From Porticoccaceae bacterium (GTDB taxonomy: Bacteria; Pseudomonadota; Gammaproteobacteria; Pseudomonadales; GM7GCV1): 37,326 bases of DNA. Location of the stretch: positions 1 to 37,326 of the forward strand of contig JABJGI010000122.1 in assembly GCA_018662305.1 (NCBI GenBank), written 5' to 3'. The notes beneath the pieces were generated by a model. It ran no database searches. It was given only the letters and a program-made list of their open reading frames with translations, and had not been told where the DNA came from. Position numbers and translations under genes: made by a program. Below, one piece after another: positions 11,926-20,377 of the stretch (positions are counted from its first letter, which is position 1; the number at the start of each line of letters is the position of its first letter).

Positions 11926-12918
11926 CTACGCATCGCCATCTTCTAACAAAGCCGCGATATAGGCCTCTGCATTGAAGGGCTGTAAATCCTCTATGCCTTC
12001 CCCTAATCCGATGAACCGCACTGGCAATTGCATCTGGTGAGCCAAACTAATTACCACTCCACCTCTCGCGGTGCCATCTAACTTAGTAACAATAAGCCCA
12101 GTTAAGGGTGCTGCTTTGGCAAATTCTCTAGCCTGACTCAAGGCATTCTGTCCCGTAGAAGCATCTAACACGAGTAGCACCTCCTGGGGTGCATTTTCGT
12201 CAATCTTCTTTTGAACCCGAACCACTTTTTCGAGCTCTGACATCAAGTGTTCTTTGTTGTGCAATCGTCCAGCTGTGTCAGCAATAAGCACATCAGCCTT
12301 TTTGTTGGTCGCGGATTGCAGGGCGTCAAATATCACCGATGCGCTATCGCTTCCTGGCTTTTGCGCCACGACAGGGATTTGGTTGCGCTCACCCCACACC
12401 TGAAGCTGTTCAACGGCTGCTGCCCTAAAAGTATCACCGGCAGCCAAGACTACGGACTTACCTTGCGCATTCAGCCGATAAGCCATCTTTCCAATACTTG
12501 TGGTTTTCCCTACGCCATTCACGCCTACAACCATAATTACTTGAGGCTTATCCGATTCGGCAATTTCCAATGGCTGCGCGAGAGGCTGTAACAGCTCAAA
12601 GAGTATTTCAGCGAGCAGCTCAATCGGGGCATTTTCTTGTACCGAAGAACGCATCGAATCATCCAATGCATCCAGCAGAAAATTGCTGGTTTCAATACCA
12701 ACATCTGCACCTATCAATAGCATCTCCAGTTCATCGCGCAATTCTGCGTCCAGACCTTTGCGACCCGATAGTAATGACCTTAACCCACTCCCCAAGCCTC
12801 TGTTCGTTCGACTCAGGCCCGAGCGCCAACGCGTTTCAAGATTTGCTTCTGAACCATTTTCAGAATCTTTAATCCGATCTGATTCATTGCCTTTTGATTT
12901 AAATAATTTACCGAACAA
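11926..12918 (-). CDS. ftsY: Signal recognition particle receptor FtsY (short form)
   Basis: SRP receptor GTPase that delivers ribosomes making membrane proteins to the translocon. The NG domain is complete: N helices about 45-120, G1 GVNGVGKTT (132-140), DTAGR (214-218) and TKLDGTARGG (278-287). The family acidic A domain is reduced to about 30 charged residues, so the protein has 330 residues against almost 500 in E. coli. The start appears to be TTG at 12918, giving MFGKLFKSKG like many homologues; GAGG stands about four bases upstream and no ATG or GTG precedes it in frame. It heads the ftsY-ftsE-ftsX unit and is divergent from rsmD. Confidence 0.96.
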   Translation of the reverse strand: MFGKLFKSKGNESDRIKDSENGSEANLETRWRSGLSRTNRGLGSGLRSLLSGRKGLDAELRDELEMLLIGADVGIETSNFLLDALDDSMRSSVQENAPIELLAEILFELLQPLAQPLEIAESDKPQVIMVVGVNGVGKTTSIGKMAYRLNAQGKSVVLAAGDTFRAAAVEQLQVWGERNQIPVVAQKPGSDSASVIFDALQSATNKKADVLIADTAGRLHNKEHLMSELEKVVRVQKKIDENAPQEVLLVLDASTGQNALSQAREFAKAAPLTGLIVTKLDGTARGGVVISLAHQMQLPVRFIGLGEGIEDLQPFNAEAYIAALLEDGDA

Positions 12919-13026
12919 AGAGCGCCTCGAAACTGATAATAAACACTGATAACAGGAGATATTGGAGAATGGGATATCCTACACCACCAAACTAATCGAA
13001 TAGCCTATTTTTAACTCAAATTTCTC

Positions 13027-13617
13027 ATGGCCAAAAAGAAAAAATATTCAAATCTCTCCAGCCTTCGCATAATTGGTGGCACACACCGCGGTCGCAAGAT
13101 ACTGGTTGCAGAAGAACCTGGATTGAGGCCAACCGGCGAGCGTATGCGCGAAACCCTTTTCAACTGGCTAGCTCCTTACATCGAAGGGGCTTCCGTATTA
13201 GATGCATTTGCCGGAACTGGGATTCTTGGATTCGAATCTATTTCGAGAGGAGCCAAAAATGCCCTTCTGCTCGAAAGCTCCTCCGCGGTAGCTAGGCAGC
13301 TAAATCAAACCTCTGAATCTCTGGGCCTTCAGGCAGATATTCGACAACAAAATGCGCTGGAGTTTTTCCGTTCAGATGCGGATTTGGGTAGCCACAAATT
13401 TGATGTGATATTTCTAGATCCGCCCTTCGATACCTCTTTGCTTCAGCAATCAATGAGCCTGCTGGATCAGAGCCATCTTCTCAAACCCAATGCCCTAATC
13501 TATCTGGAGTGGGCAAAGTCTCAGCCGCAACCCGTGCCACCTCAAAACTGGGCAGGGTTTAAAGAGAAGTCTATGGGCGATGTTAGCTGCGCGATCTACC
13601 AACTTCGGCTTGCCTGA
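13027..13617 (+). CDS. rsmD: 16S rRNA (guanine966-N2)-methyltransferase RsmD
   Basis: SAM-dependent enzyme that makes m2G966 in 16S rRNA during 30S assembly. The 196 residues start with a lysine-rich tail and the family motif LRIIGGTHRGRKI (13-25), then RPTGERMRETLFNWL (34-48). Motif I is LDAFAGTG (58-65) and the catalytic loop is DPPF (131-134), in place of the NPPY of other amino-methyltransferases. It is divergent from ftsY, the usual arrangement (rsmD | ftsY). The ATG at 13027 lacks a clear ribosome site. It is followed after 115 bases by coaD on the same strand. Confidence 0.97.
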   Translation: MAKKKKYSNLSSLRIIGGTHRGRKILVAEEPGLRPTGERMRETLFNWLAPYIEGASVLDAFAGTGILGFESISRGAKNALLLESSSAVARQLNQTSESLGLQADIRQQNALEFFRSDADLGSHKFDVIFLDPPFDTSLLQQSMSLLDQSHLLKPNALIYLEWAKSQPQPVPPQNWAGFKEKSMGDVSCAIYQLRLA

Positions 13618-13726
13618 TACGCCCTTGGAAAATTGTCGCTCTCTCTCAAATACAGTAGTATCCGATTATGTTGCAGTGCCCAATAAGCTTTGGCGCTCAA
13701 CTAAACCAAGAAACTAGACCCCATAG

Positions 13727-14212
<486 letters not shown>

Positions 14213-14228
14213 CTGCCCCCTATCAACG

Positions 14229-15044
14229 CTAGTGCTGGCAGCTAGGACAATAAAAACTGGAGCGCTGACCAATACGAATCTGCCGAATACTGGTAGAGCA
14301 ATTCTTACACTCCTTGCCAGCACGACCGTAAACCAACAGCTGTTGTTGGAAATAACCCGGCGAACCACTGCCATTCACATAATCTCTGAGAGTTGATCCA
14401 CCACTCTCAATTGCCTCTGCAAGTACTTCCTTTACCGCAATTACGAGCGCCAGATAACGCTTTCGGGACACCTTGCCCGCCGACCTATTGGGATGAATAC
14501 CGGCACGATAAAGTGATTCGCTAGCGTAGATATTGCCAACCCCTACCACCGTTTGAGAGCTCATAAGAAAGGTTTTTACAACCTGCTTTTTGCCTCGCGA
14601 CAACTGGTAAATATAGTCTGCGGTGAAATCTTCCTCGATCGGCTCCGGCCCTAGGTTGACTAAAAGGGCATGTTGCCAGGGATCGGAACCCGCCCAAAGA
14701 AAAGCACCAAATCGTCGGGGGTCGTGATAGCGCAGCACGCAGTCTGAGTCGAAAACCATGTCCCAGTGATCATGTTTACGGCGAGTCTCCGCTTCCTTGC
14801 AAATTCTTAGACTGCCAGACATGCCCAAATGGACTAAGGCCCCTCCTACACTTGTAGAGAGAATCAGATATTTTCCCCGTCTAGTAAGGCTCTGTATTGT
14901 CTGCCCGACAAAATTTTCGGCCATATCCGTGGGGACCGGCCAGCGCAACGAACTCTGATAGACATTCAAGCTACTAACTTCACGGCCAACAACGTGAGGA
15001 CTGATGCCAGCTTTTGTTGTCTCTACTTCAGGTAACTCAGGCAT
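14229..15044 (-). CDS. mutM: Formamidopyrimidine-DNA glycosylase MutM (Fpg)
   Basis: Base-excision repair glycosylase/AP lyase for oxidised purines such as 8-oxoguanine. The 271 residues begin MPELPEVET: after Met removal Pro is the catalytic nucleophile and Glu the adjacent acid. HLGMSGSLRI near residues 72-81 contains the MSG loop with the conserved Met. HPNRSAGKVS lies in the H2TH domain, and the C-terminus has a four-cysteine zinc finger (CKNC ... CPSC). NxYASE appears as GNIYASESLYRAGI. All catalytic elements are intact. It converges with coaD, a common pairing, and its start is 150 bases from the divergent exbD. Confidence 0.98.
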   Translation of the reverse strand: MPELPEVETTKAGISPHVVGREVSSLNVYQSSLRWPVPTDMAENFVGQTIQSLTRRGKYLILSTSVGGALVHLGMSGSLRICKEAETRRKHDHWDMVFDSDCVLRYHDPRRFGAFLWAGSDPWQHALLVNLGPEPIEEDFTADYIYQLSRGKKQVVKTFLMSSQTVVGVGNIYASESLYRAGIHPNRSAGKVSRKRYLALVIAVKEVLAEAIESGGSTLRDYVNGSGSPGYFQQQLLVYGRAGKECKNCSTSIRQIRIGQRSSFYCPSCQH

Positions 15045-15087
15045 AAACCGGATATTCTCATTTGTATAGATTGGTGCTCAGGTAGTG

Positions 15088-15101
15088 CATTTCGCGAAAT
15101 G
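15088..15101. promoter_or_regulatory. Perfect 14-base palindrome between mutM and exbD
   Basis: CATTTCGCGAAATG is identical to its own reverse complement. It lies in the 149-base divergent region, 43 bases upstream of the mutM ATG and 92 bases upstream of the exbD ATG. It resembles neither the Fur box nor the LexA box. It could be an operator for either gene; binding protein unknown. Confidence 0.4.
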
Positions 15102-15193
15102 ACATGGTAACTTAGCGGGCTCGATTTCAATGGCATTTTGGTTGAAAAATTGCCGAGATGTGACAACAAAAACTCCGGGGGAGTAGTACTAGA

Positions 15194-15616
15194 ATGGCCC
15201 GTCTGTTCAAAAAGAAACAACCACAAGAAGAATCAGAGATAGATTTGACGCCAATGCTCGACGTGGTATTCATCATGTTAATCTTCTTTATCGTGACCGC
15301 GTCCTTTGTTCAGGAAGACGGATTCCGGGTAAATCGTCCACCTGAGTCTGATTCTCCGCCTGATGCAACCAGCAGAAATGCCACCTTCATCGTCACTGAG
15401 ACTAACGAAATCTGGCTAGATGGTCGTCGCATCGACGTGCGTTCCGTGAGAGCAAATGTGGAACGTATCCTCGCTGAAAACCCTCAGGCTTCAGTAACAG
15501 TGCGTGCTCATGAGCTAGCCACTGCAGACATCTACATTGGTATCACGGACCAAGCTACTGAAGCTGTGGGCGTTGATCCTACTTTTGCTGTATCTCTGGT
15601 TACCTATCGCGACTAG
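15194..15616 (+). CDS. exbD: ExbD/TolR-family biopolymer transport protein, without an ExbB partner nearby
   Basis: Inner-membrane stator subunit of TonB-type energy transducers, which use the proton gradient to power outer-membrane uptake. The 140 residues show the family plan: a short charged cytoplasmic tail, IDLTPMLDVVFIMLIFFIVT with the essential membrane Asp (Asp23), one membrane helix about 21-40, and a periplasmic ferredoxin-like domain ending in TFAVSLVTYRD. The VNRPPES stretch after the helix resembles the ExbD paralogues found in multi-gene exbB-exbD-tonB clusters. No exbB, tonB or second exbD is adjacent, so its MotA-like partner must be encoded elsewhere. The ATG at 15194 follows a GGGGGAG element about 10 bases upstream. 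A strong hairpin follows the stop. Confidence 0.88.
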   Translation: MARLFKKKQPQEESEIDLTPMLDVVFIMLIFFIVTASFVQEDGFRVNRPPESDSPPDATSRNATFIVTETNEIWLDGRRIDVRSVRANVERILAENPQASVTVRAHELATADIYIGITDQATEAVGVDPTFAVSLVTYRD

Positions 15617-15624
15617 CTGTTACC

Positions 15625-15650
15625 GGGCCAGAGTAGCTCTGGCCCAATCT
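15625..15650 (+). terminator. Hairpin terminator after exbD
   Basis: A perfect 9-base stem, GGGCCAGAG / CTCTGGCCC with a TAG loop, starts nine bases after the exbD stop. The following AATCTTCT is only moderately T-rich. It probably ends exbD transcription and partly insulates the hydantoinase-type gene that begins 17 bases downstream. Confidence 0.6.
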
Positions 15651-15666
15651 TCTAAATTTACTTTCT

Positions 15667-17694
15667 ATGATGGAACCTCTTAGTCCAAGTGGTTCATCTG
15701 CCGCATTGCTGCCCCGATTGGGTGTGGATACCGGTGGAACTTTTACAGACTTTGCTCTGCTGCAAGGTCGTCAGCTACTTACCCACAAAGTCCTTTCAAC
15801 TCCAGAAGCACCTGAGCTCGCCATTTTGCAAGGTATTGAGGAAATGGGGCTCGCGGAGGACTGCCGCAATGGACAGCTTCTGGTAATTCATGGGAGCACC
15901 GTCGCAACTAATGCTGCCCTTCAGGGACAGGGTGCGAAAACCCTCTTAATAACCAATCAGGGCTTACGAGACTTTCTCACCATTGGCCGACAAAACCGTG
16001 CCGATATATACGACCTTCGACCGCCAAAACAAGCCGCCCCCATTCCTCAATCTCAATGTTTGGAAATACAGTGCCGAATGGATCCTAAGGGCGCCGAAAT
16101 AGAGCCCCTGGAACCAGAAAATATTGACAGGCTAATTTCTGAAGTCCGCGATTTGGAAGCTGAATCCATAGCTATTTGCCTGCTATTTTCATATCTCCAA
16201 CCAGAGCATGAACAGCGCCTGCGTGACTTCTTGGCAAAAGATCACTTCGTCAGCATCTCTTCCGAAGTACTGCCGGAAACTGGAGAATACGAGCGCGGCA
16301 TTGCCACCTGGTTAAACGCTAGCCTCGGCCCTTTAATGCACAATTATCTGAGCCGTCTAAGCGAACAAATCCCCCAACAAAACCTATCCGTTATGCAATC
16401 CTCTGGTGGCACTATCGGTTGCCAACAGGCATCAGAAAAAGCGGTCAACCTTCTGCTTTCAGGTCCGGCCGGTGGCTTAGCCGCCGCACATCAAATAAGG
16501 CGTCAGATCGATTGCGGCGACCTCTTAACCTTTGATATGGGCGGCACATCCACGGATGTGGCTCTGATAGGCGAACAAATTCAACTCACTCGGGAAGGCA
16601 GAATTGGTAGGTACCCAGTTGCTGTGCCCATGGTCGATATGCACACCATAGGCGCTGGCGGAGGATCAATCGCTTACCTCGATGAGGCCGGAATGCTGCA
16701 CGTAGGCCCGGAATCCGCCGGAGCCAGACCGGGGCCGGCCGGTTATGGCCTTGGGGGCAGACAAGCTACCGTTACCGACGCACATATTTTCCTAGGAAAT
16801 TTACCCTCCAAACAATTTGCTGGAGGAAACATGGCTCTCGACGCTAGTGCTGCGAACAGAGTCATCGAAGAGTTGGCTGCTCAGGGCAATATTTCGCCAA
16901 GAGAGATGGCACAGGGAATTCTGGATCTCGCCAATGAGCACATGGCTAGAGCGCTGCGGCAGATAAGCGTACAGGTTGGCGAAGATCCAAAAGACTACCG
17001 GCTCTGCAGTTTTGGTGGTGCTGGTGGACTGCACGTTTGCGCTTTGGCTGAAAAGTTGGAGATGACCAGAGCCTTAATTCCGGCAAACTCTGGCATTCTC
17101 TCGGCCCTTGGAATGCTTCTCGCACCAGGAAAGAGAGAGCTCTCACATGCTCTGAGCGAAAGTGATTCCGCCTCTGTTATGCAACTCCTAGAAAGTGGCA
17201 AGCAATTGGCAAATCACGGTCAATTGGAGCTGCAACAGGAGGGCTTTGCCACAGAGGGTATATCTACTCGCTTCAGCCTGGATTGCCGCTATCGAGGTCA
17301 AAGCTTCACTTTGAACCTTGCTTTGACAGACGACTTGAACTGGAATTCTCTGATAGAAAATTTCCATAGAGAACACGAACAAAACTTTGGCTATCGCCTG
17401 GACCGAGAAGTAGAAAAGGTAAACCTTAGGGTGCATGTCTCAGCTGAACAAAAGTTCGTCAAACTTCCCGAGCTGGATCAATCAGAAGACTCAGATTTCA
17501 CGCTAACTAACCCAAGTCCAGAGCTTGGAAAAAAGTTGATTGTGGACAGAAATGCGCTCCCTGCTGGAGCTGTTGTTCGTGGCCCGGCACTTATCTGCGA
17601 AGCTTCCGCCACCAGTTGGTTAGCTCCAGGATGGGTTGCTAAAGTCCATATTCAGGGGCATCTATTGTTAGAGAAGGTTAGCTTGCCTGACTAA
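15667..17694 (+). CDS. Hydantoinase/oxoprolinase subunit A family protein (HyuA-like), stand-alone
   Basis: ATP-dependent amidohydrolase family of the actin/HSP70 fold, related to N-methylhydantoinase A and the A half of 5-oxoprolinase. The 675 residues carry the nucleotide motif GVDTGGTFTD (19-28), HGSTVATNAALQ (about 76-87), SGPAGGLAAA, a second phosphate loop LTFDMGGTSTDVALI, TIGAGGGSI, and the metal-site region ARPGPAGYG. The C-terminal part has FGYRLDREVEKVNLRV and GPALICEASATSWLAPGW, normal for HyuA. Family members usually act with a HyuB subunit encoded next door or fused; neither is seen, as rpmG on the other strand follows. The substrate cannot be assigned. Start ATG at 15667 or the adjacent ATG at 15670; no strong ribosome site is visible. 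Confidence 0.88.
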   Translation: MMEPLSPSGSSAALLPRLGVDTGGTFTDFALLQGRQLLTHKVLSTPEAPELAILQGIEEMGLAEDCRNGQLLVIHGSTVATNAALQGQGAKTLLITNQGLRDFLTIGRQNRADIYDLRPPKQAAPIPQSQCLEIQCRMDPKGAEIEPLEPENIDRLISEVRDLEAESIAICLLFSYLQPEHEQRLRDFLAKDHFVSISSEVLPETGEYERGIATWLNASLGPLMHNYLSRLSEQIPQQNLSVMQSSGGTIGCQQASEKAVNLLLSGPAGGLAAAHQIRRQIDCGDLLTFDMGGTSTDVALIGEQIQLTREGRIGRYPVAVPMVDMHTIGAGGGSIAYLDEAGMLHVGPESAGARPGPAGYGLGGRQATVTDAHIFLGNLPSKQFAGGNMALDASAANRVIEELAAQGNISPREMAQGILDLANEHMARALRQISVQVGEDPKDYRLCSFGGAGGLHVCALAEKLEMTRALIPANSGILSALGMLLAPGKRELSHALSESDSASVMQLLESGKQLANHGQLELQQEGFATEGISTRFSLDCRYRGQSFTLNLALTDDLNWNSLIENFHREHEQNFGYRLDREVEKVNLRVHVSAEQKFVKLPELDQSEDSDFTLTNPSPELGKKLIVDRNALPAGAVVRGPALICEASATSWLAPGWVAKVHIQGHLLLEKVSLPD

Positions 17695-17717
17695 GCACCC
17701 AATTAGATCTAGACACA

Positions 17718-17745
17718 AAAAAGCCCGGTACATGCCGGGCTTTTT
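17718..17745. terminator. Bidirectional intrinsic terminator between hyuA-like gene and rpmG
   Basis: An 11-base stem, AAAAAGCCCGG / CCGGGCTTTTT with a six-base loop, is followed by T-rich sequence on the plus strand and by a T-run on the minus strand. It lies between two convergent genes and should stop transcription from both. Confidence 0.93.
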
Positions 17746-17766
17746 ATTCTCTATGTGAAGCGCTAT

Positions 17767-17922
17767 CTACTTAATCTTGGCTTCTTTGTAGAGCACATGC
17801 TTGCGAGCAACAGGATCATACTTAGTGATCTCCATTTTTTCAGGCATGTTTCTTTTGTTCTTGGTGGTAGTGTAAAAATGCCCAGTACCAGCAGATGAGT
17901 TCAATCGAATCTTCTCTCGCAT
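17767..17922 (-). CDS. rpmG: 50S ribosomal protein L33
   Basis: Small basic protein of the large ribosomal subunit, 51 residues, starting [20 protein letters not shown] and ending [11 protein letters not shown], the standard L33 pattern of the cysteine-free (non-zinc) type. The start ATG at 17922 was chosen because it gives the conserved N-terminus and has GAAGAAGAGAG just upstream; a longer open frame extends beyond but adds nonconserved residues overlapping rpmB. It follows rpmB by 19 bases; rpmB-rpmG is a conserved operon. A bidirectional terminator lies downstream. Confidence 0.97.
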   Translation of the reverse strand: MREKIRLNSSAGTGHFYTTTKNKRNMPEKMEITKYDPVARKHVLYKEAKIK

Positions 17923-17941
17923 CTCTCTTCTTCCTCTTCTC

Positions 17942-18178
17942 TTAAACTTTTTCGCCGCGGGCGCGCATATCAGCCAACACGGTTTCAATTCCAAGCTTGT
18001 CAATAATGCGTTGACCCTTGGTAGATACGCGCAGGCGCACAAATCTATTTTCAGCTTCAACCCAAAAACGACGCGTTTGCAGGTTGGGTAGAAAACGACG
18101 GCGAGTACGGTTTTTTGCGTGTGACACGTTATTTCCGGTAATCGGACGCTTGCCGGTCACTTGGCATACTCTGGACAT
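17942..18178 (-). CDS. rpmB: 50S ribosomal protein L28
   Basis: Large-subunit ribosomal protein of 78 residues, the standard size. The N-terminus [20 protein letters not shown] and [13 protein letters not shown] are signature segments of L28. As in other gammaproteobacteria it keeps only one N-terminal cysteine, not the zinc-binding CxxC pair of some other phyla. The ATG at 18178 has AAGAGG upstream. It forms an operon with rpmG, with radC upstream on the same strand. A plausible sigma-70 promoter sits about 86-114 bases upstream. Confidence 0.98.
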   Translation of the reverse strand: MSRVCQVTGKRPITGNNVSHAKNRTRRRFLPNLQTRRFWVEAENRFVRLRVSTKGQRIIDKLGIETVLADMRARGEKV

Positions 18179-18263
18179 TGGAAACCTCTTTTCCTAAATT
18201 AATTCGGCTATTCTATTGAACCCTCTGGCCTCAAGACGGCACGGGGTCAAAAATAGGTGCGCG

Positions 18264-18292
18264 ATTATTCCAGATGCCAAGCACCAAAGCAA
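18264..18292 (-). promoter_or_regulatory. Putative sigma-70 promoter of rpmB-rpmG
   Basis: Read on the minus strand: TTGCTT (-35, plus-strand 18287-18292), a 17-base spacer, then AATAAT (-10, 18264-18269). The spacing is ideal and the boxes match consensus at four and four positions. It lies between the radC stop and rpmB, giving a leader of roughly 80 bases. Predicted by eye only. Confidence 0.4.
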
Positions 18293-18316
18293 CGATAAAT
18301 GACCATTAAATCGGCA

Positions 18317-18991
18317 TTAGAGCAATCCACGCTCGGCAAAGGATTCCACACGATTTTCAGCCACAACAAAATGGTCGAGAAGGCGGATATCTACCAATTC
18401 CAAAGCCTCGCGAATACGCTTCGTAATCTTTAAATCCGCAGAGCTCGGCTCCGCTATTCCCGAAGGGTGGTTGTGGGCAACAATTACCGCAGCAGCGTTG
18501 CAGGCGAGTGCACCTTTCACGATTTCTCGAACATGCACTGTGGCACTAGAGATGCTCCCCATAAATAGCGGATCAGATCGCAATATTCTGTGGCGATTGT
18601 CGAGAAATACACCATAAAAAATTTCTCGTTCCTGATTCCTCAATTGCAGCTGCAGAAACTTGCGTATAGCCTCTGGACTGGTGATCTCATCACCTCGATC
18701 GTGGCTTTCAAGCAAGTGACGCCTAGTAAGCTCCAGAACTGCCTGCAACTGTGCGTACTTGGCTTCGCCCAGACCCCGAAAACTGGTAAAAGTCGCAAGA
18801 TCCGCCTCTAGCAAAGCACCAATAGATCCATGCAGTTCTTGCAGTTCGCGCGCCAACTCAACAGCGCTCTTTCCCTTTACGCCGGTGCGCAGAAATATGG
18901 CTAACAACTCAGCATCAGATAATGAGGCAGGGCCTCTGTGGATAAGCTTTTCTCGAGGTCGGTCGGATTTCGGCCAATTCTGAATTCCCAT
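18317..18991 (-). CDS. radC: RadC-family JAB-domain protein
   Basis: RadC proteins carry an MPN+/JAMM metalloprotease-like fold; a role in DNA repair was proposed but is not established. With the start at 18991 the product has 224 residues and begins [20 protein letters not shown], the typical RadC N-terminus; the 23 upstream codons of open frame are not conserved in type and are left out. A helix-hairpin-helix ([14 protein letters not shown], about 72-85) precedes the JAMM motif HNHPSG (173-178) with Asp186 in SSADL, so all metal ligands are present. A GGGAAGA ribosome site lies just before the ATG. It is divergent from coaBC, as in Pseudomonas and E. coli. Confidence 0.95.
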   Translation of the reverse strand: MGIQNWPKSDRPREKLIHRGPASLSDAELLAIFLRTGVKGKSAVELARELQELHGSIGALLEADLATFTSFRGLGEAKYAQLQAVLELTRRHLLESHDRGDEITSPEAIRKFLQLQLRNQEREIFYGVFLDNRHRILRSDPLFMGSISSATVHVREIVKGALACNAAAVIVAHNHPSGIAEPSSADLKITKRIREALELVDIRLLDHFVVAENRVESFAERGLL

Positions 18992-19090
18992 ATCTTTCTT
19001 CCCTGAAATTGATGGTACGGCTAGTTTAAACAAAGTCTTGGGGTAACATACAGCCCTCAAATTTTTCCTAGGGTGGTCTACACGGGATCG

Positions 19091-20287
19091 ATGTCCAATT
19101 TAAGCGGCCAAAAAATCATTGTCGGAGTTACTGGTGGCATCGCTGCCTATAAAAGCTGTGAGCTGATTCGTCGTCTGGCGGACAGAGGCGCTCTAGTCAA
19201 AGTTGTTATGACCCCTGGCGCTGAGGCCTTTGTTACCCCCCTAACCTTCCAAGCTCTTTCTGGAAGTCCCGTGCATACTGATTTACTAGATCCAGAGGCT
19301 GAAGCCGGAATGGGTCATATTGAACTTGCCCGATGGGCTGACAAGATTGTGATCGCTCCTGCCACTGCCAATTTTCTCGCCAGACTGTCACAAGGCCGGG
19401 CAGAGGACTTGTTGAGTACAGTCTGCTTAGCCGCTAAGGCAGATATTTCCGTCGCACCCTCTATGAACCAGGCTATGTGGATCAACGCGGCAACCCAAAA
19501 AAATCTTAGCCTAATCGAGCAACTTGGAATCAATATTGTTGGGCCAGACAGCGGTGACCAGGCCTGCGGCGATATCGGACTGGGGCGCATGACGGAGCCC
19601 ATGAAAATCATCGCAGCACTTGAGCTGGATTCAGCTTCGAATCCCCTCACAGGCAAGAAGGTCGTGATCACCGCAGGGCCGACTCTGGAAGCCCTTGATC
19701 CAGTGCGCTACTTGAGCAATCACAGCTCAGGAAAGATGGGCTATGCCATTGCGATGGCCAGTGTTCGCGCCGGCGCCGAGACAGTTCTGGTTAGCGGCCC
19801 GGTCAATTTGGACTGTCCCTTAGGAGTAAAAAGAATAGAGGTAACCAGCTGCGCCGAAATGCAGAGTGCAGCAATGGCTGAAGCCGCAAAGGCGGATGTA
19901 TTTATCGCTACAGCAGCGGTTGCAGATTACCGGCCAGAACAAGCTAGCCCGCAAAAAATCAAAAAGCACGGCAATGAGATGGCAATAAAACTTGTGCGCA
20001 ATCCAGATATTCTCGCCAAGGTAGCTGCGCTTGGCGACCATCTTTTCTGTGTAGGTTTTGCCGCTGAATCAGAAAAGCTGATCGAAAATGCCAGTAAAAA
20101 GCTGATCTCAAAAAACCTCAACCTCATTGTGGCCAACGACATTTCCGACCAGAGCATTGGTTTTGGAAGCGACGAAAATGCCGTCACTCTGATTGGCCCA
20201 GACTTTGAACTTGAACTAGGCAAGTCGCACAAACGCCTAATTGCCAGAAAAATCCTAGAGGTCATCGGCGAAGAGATTACAAAGTAA
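19091..20287 (+). CDS. coaBC: Bifunctional phosphopantothenoylcysteine decarboxylase/synthase CoaBC (Dfp)
   Basis: Two successive steps of CoA synthesis: CTP-dependent joining of cysteine to 4'-phosphopantothenate (CoaB) and FMN-dependent decarboxylation to phosphopantetheine (CoaC). With ATG at 19091 the protein has 398 residues and begins [20 protein letters not shown]. In the CoaC half, His76 (GHIELARW), the PSMN motif (123-126, a variant of PAMN) and Cys159 ([10 protein letters not shown]) fit the known catalytic positions. The CoaB half starts at about 185 with [20 protein letters not shown] and contains [10 protein letters not shown] and AAVADYRP. The ATG six codons upstream, at 19073, is less likely. 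In Pseudomonas dut follows; here algC follows directly. Confidence 0.97.
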   Translation: MSNLSGQKIIVGVTGGIAAYKSCELIRRLADRGALVKVVMTPGAEAFVTPLTFQALSGSPVHTDLLDPEAEAGMGHIELARWADKIVIAPATANFLARLSQGRAEDLLSTVCLAAKADISVAPSMNQAMWINAATQKNLSLIEQLGINIVGPDSGDQACGDIGLGRMTEPMKIIAALELDSASNPLTGKKVVITAGPTLEALDPVRYLSNHSSGKMGYAIAMASVRAGAETVLVSGPVNLDCPLGVKRIEVTSCAEMQSAAMAEAAKADVFIATAAVADYRPEQASPQKIKKHGNEMAIKLVRNPDILAKVAALGDHLFCVGFAAESEKLIENASKKLISKNLNLIVANDISDQSIGFGSDENAVTLIGPDFELELGKSHKRLIARKILEVIGEEITK

Positions 20288-20377
20288 GTCACACCCCTTT
20301 AATTTCAAGCTTTTCAATGTAAGTGAATCCTTGCTAATATCGATCACTATTTTCGATCAAAGCCGAAAGGTATTGAT

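Noticed and set aside
15088-15101. Fur or LexA box before exbD
   Set aside because: The palindrome lacks the GATAAT repeats of Fur sites and the CTGT-N8-ACAG of LexA sites.
18992-19060. Longer N-terminus for RadC
   Set aside because: The 23 extra residues do not resemble RadC, whereas [16 protein letters not shown] does, with a good ribosome site before it.
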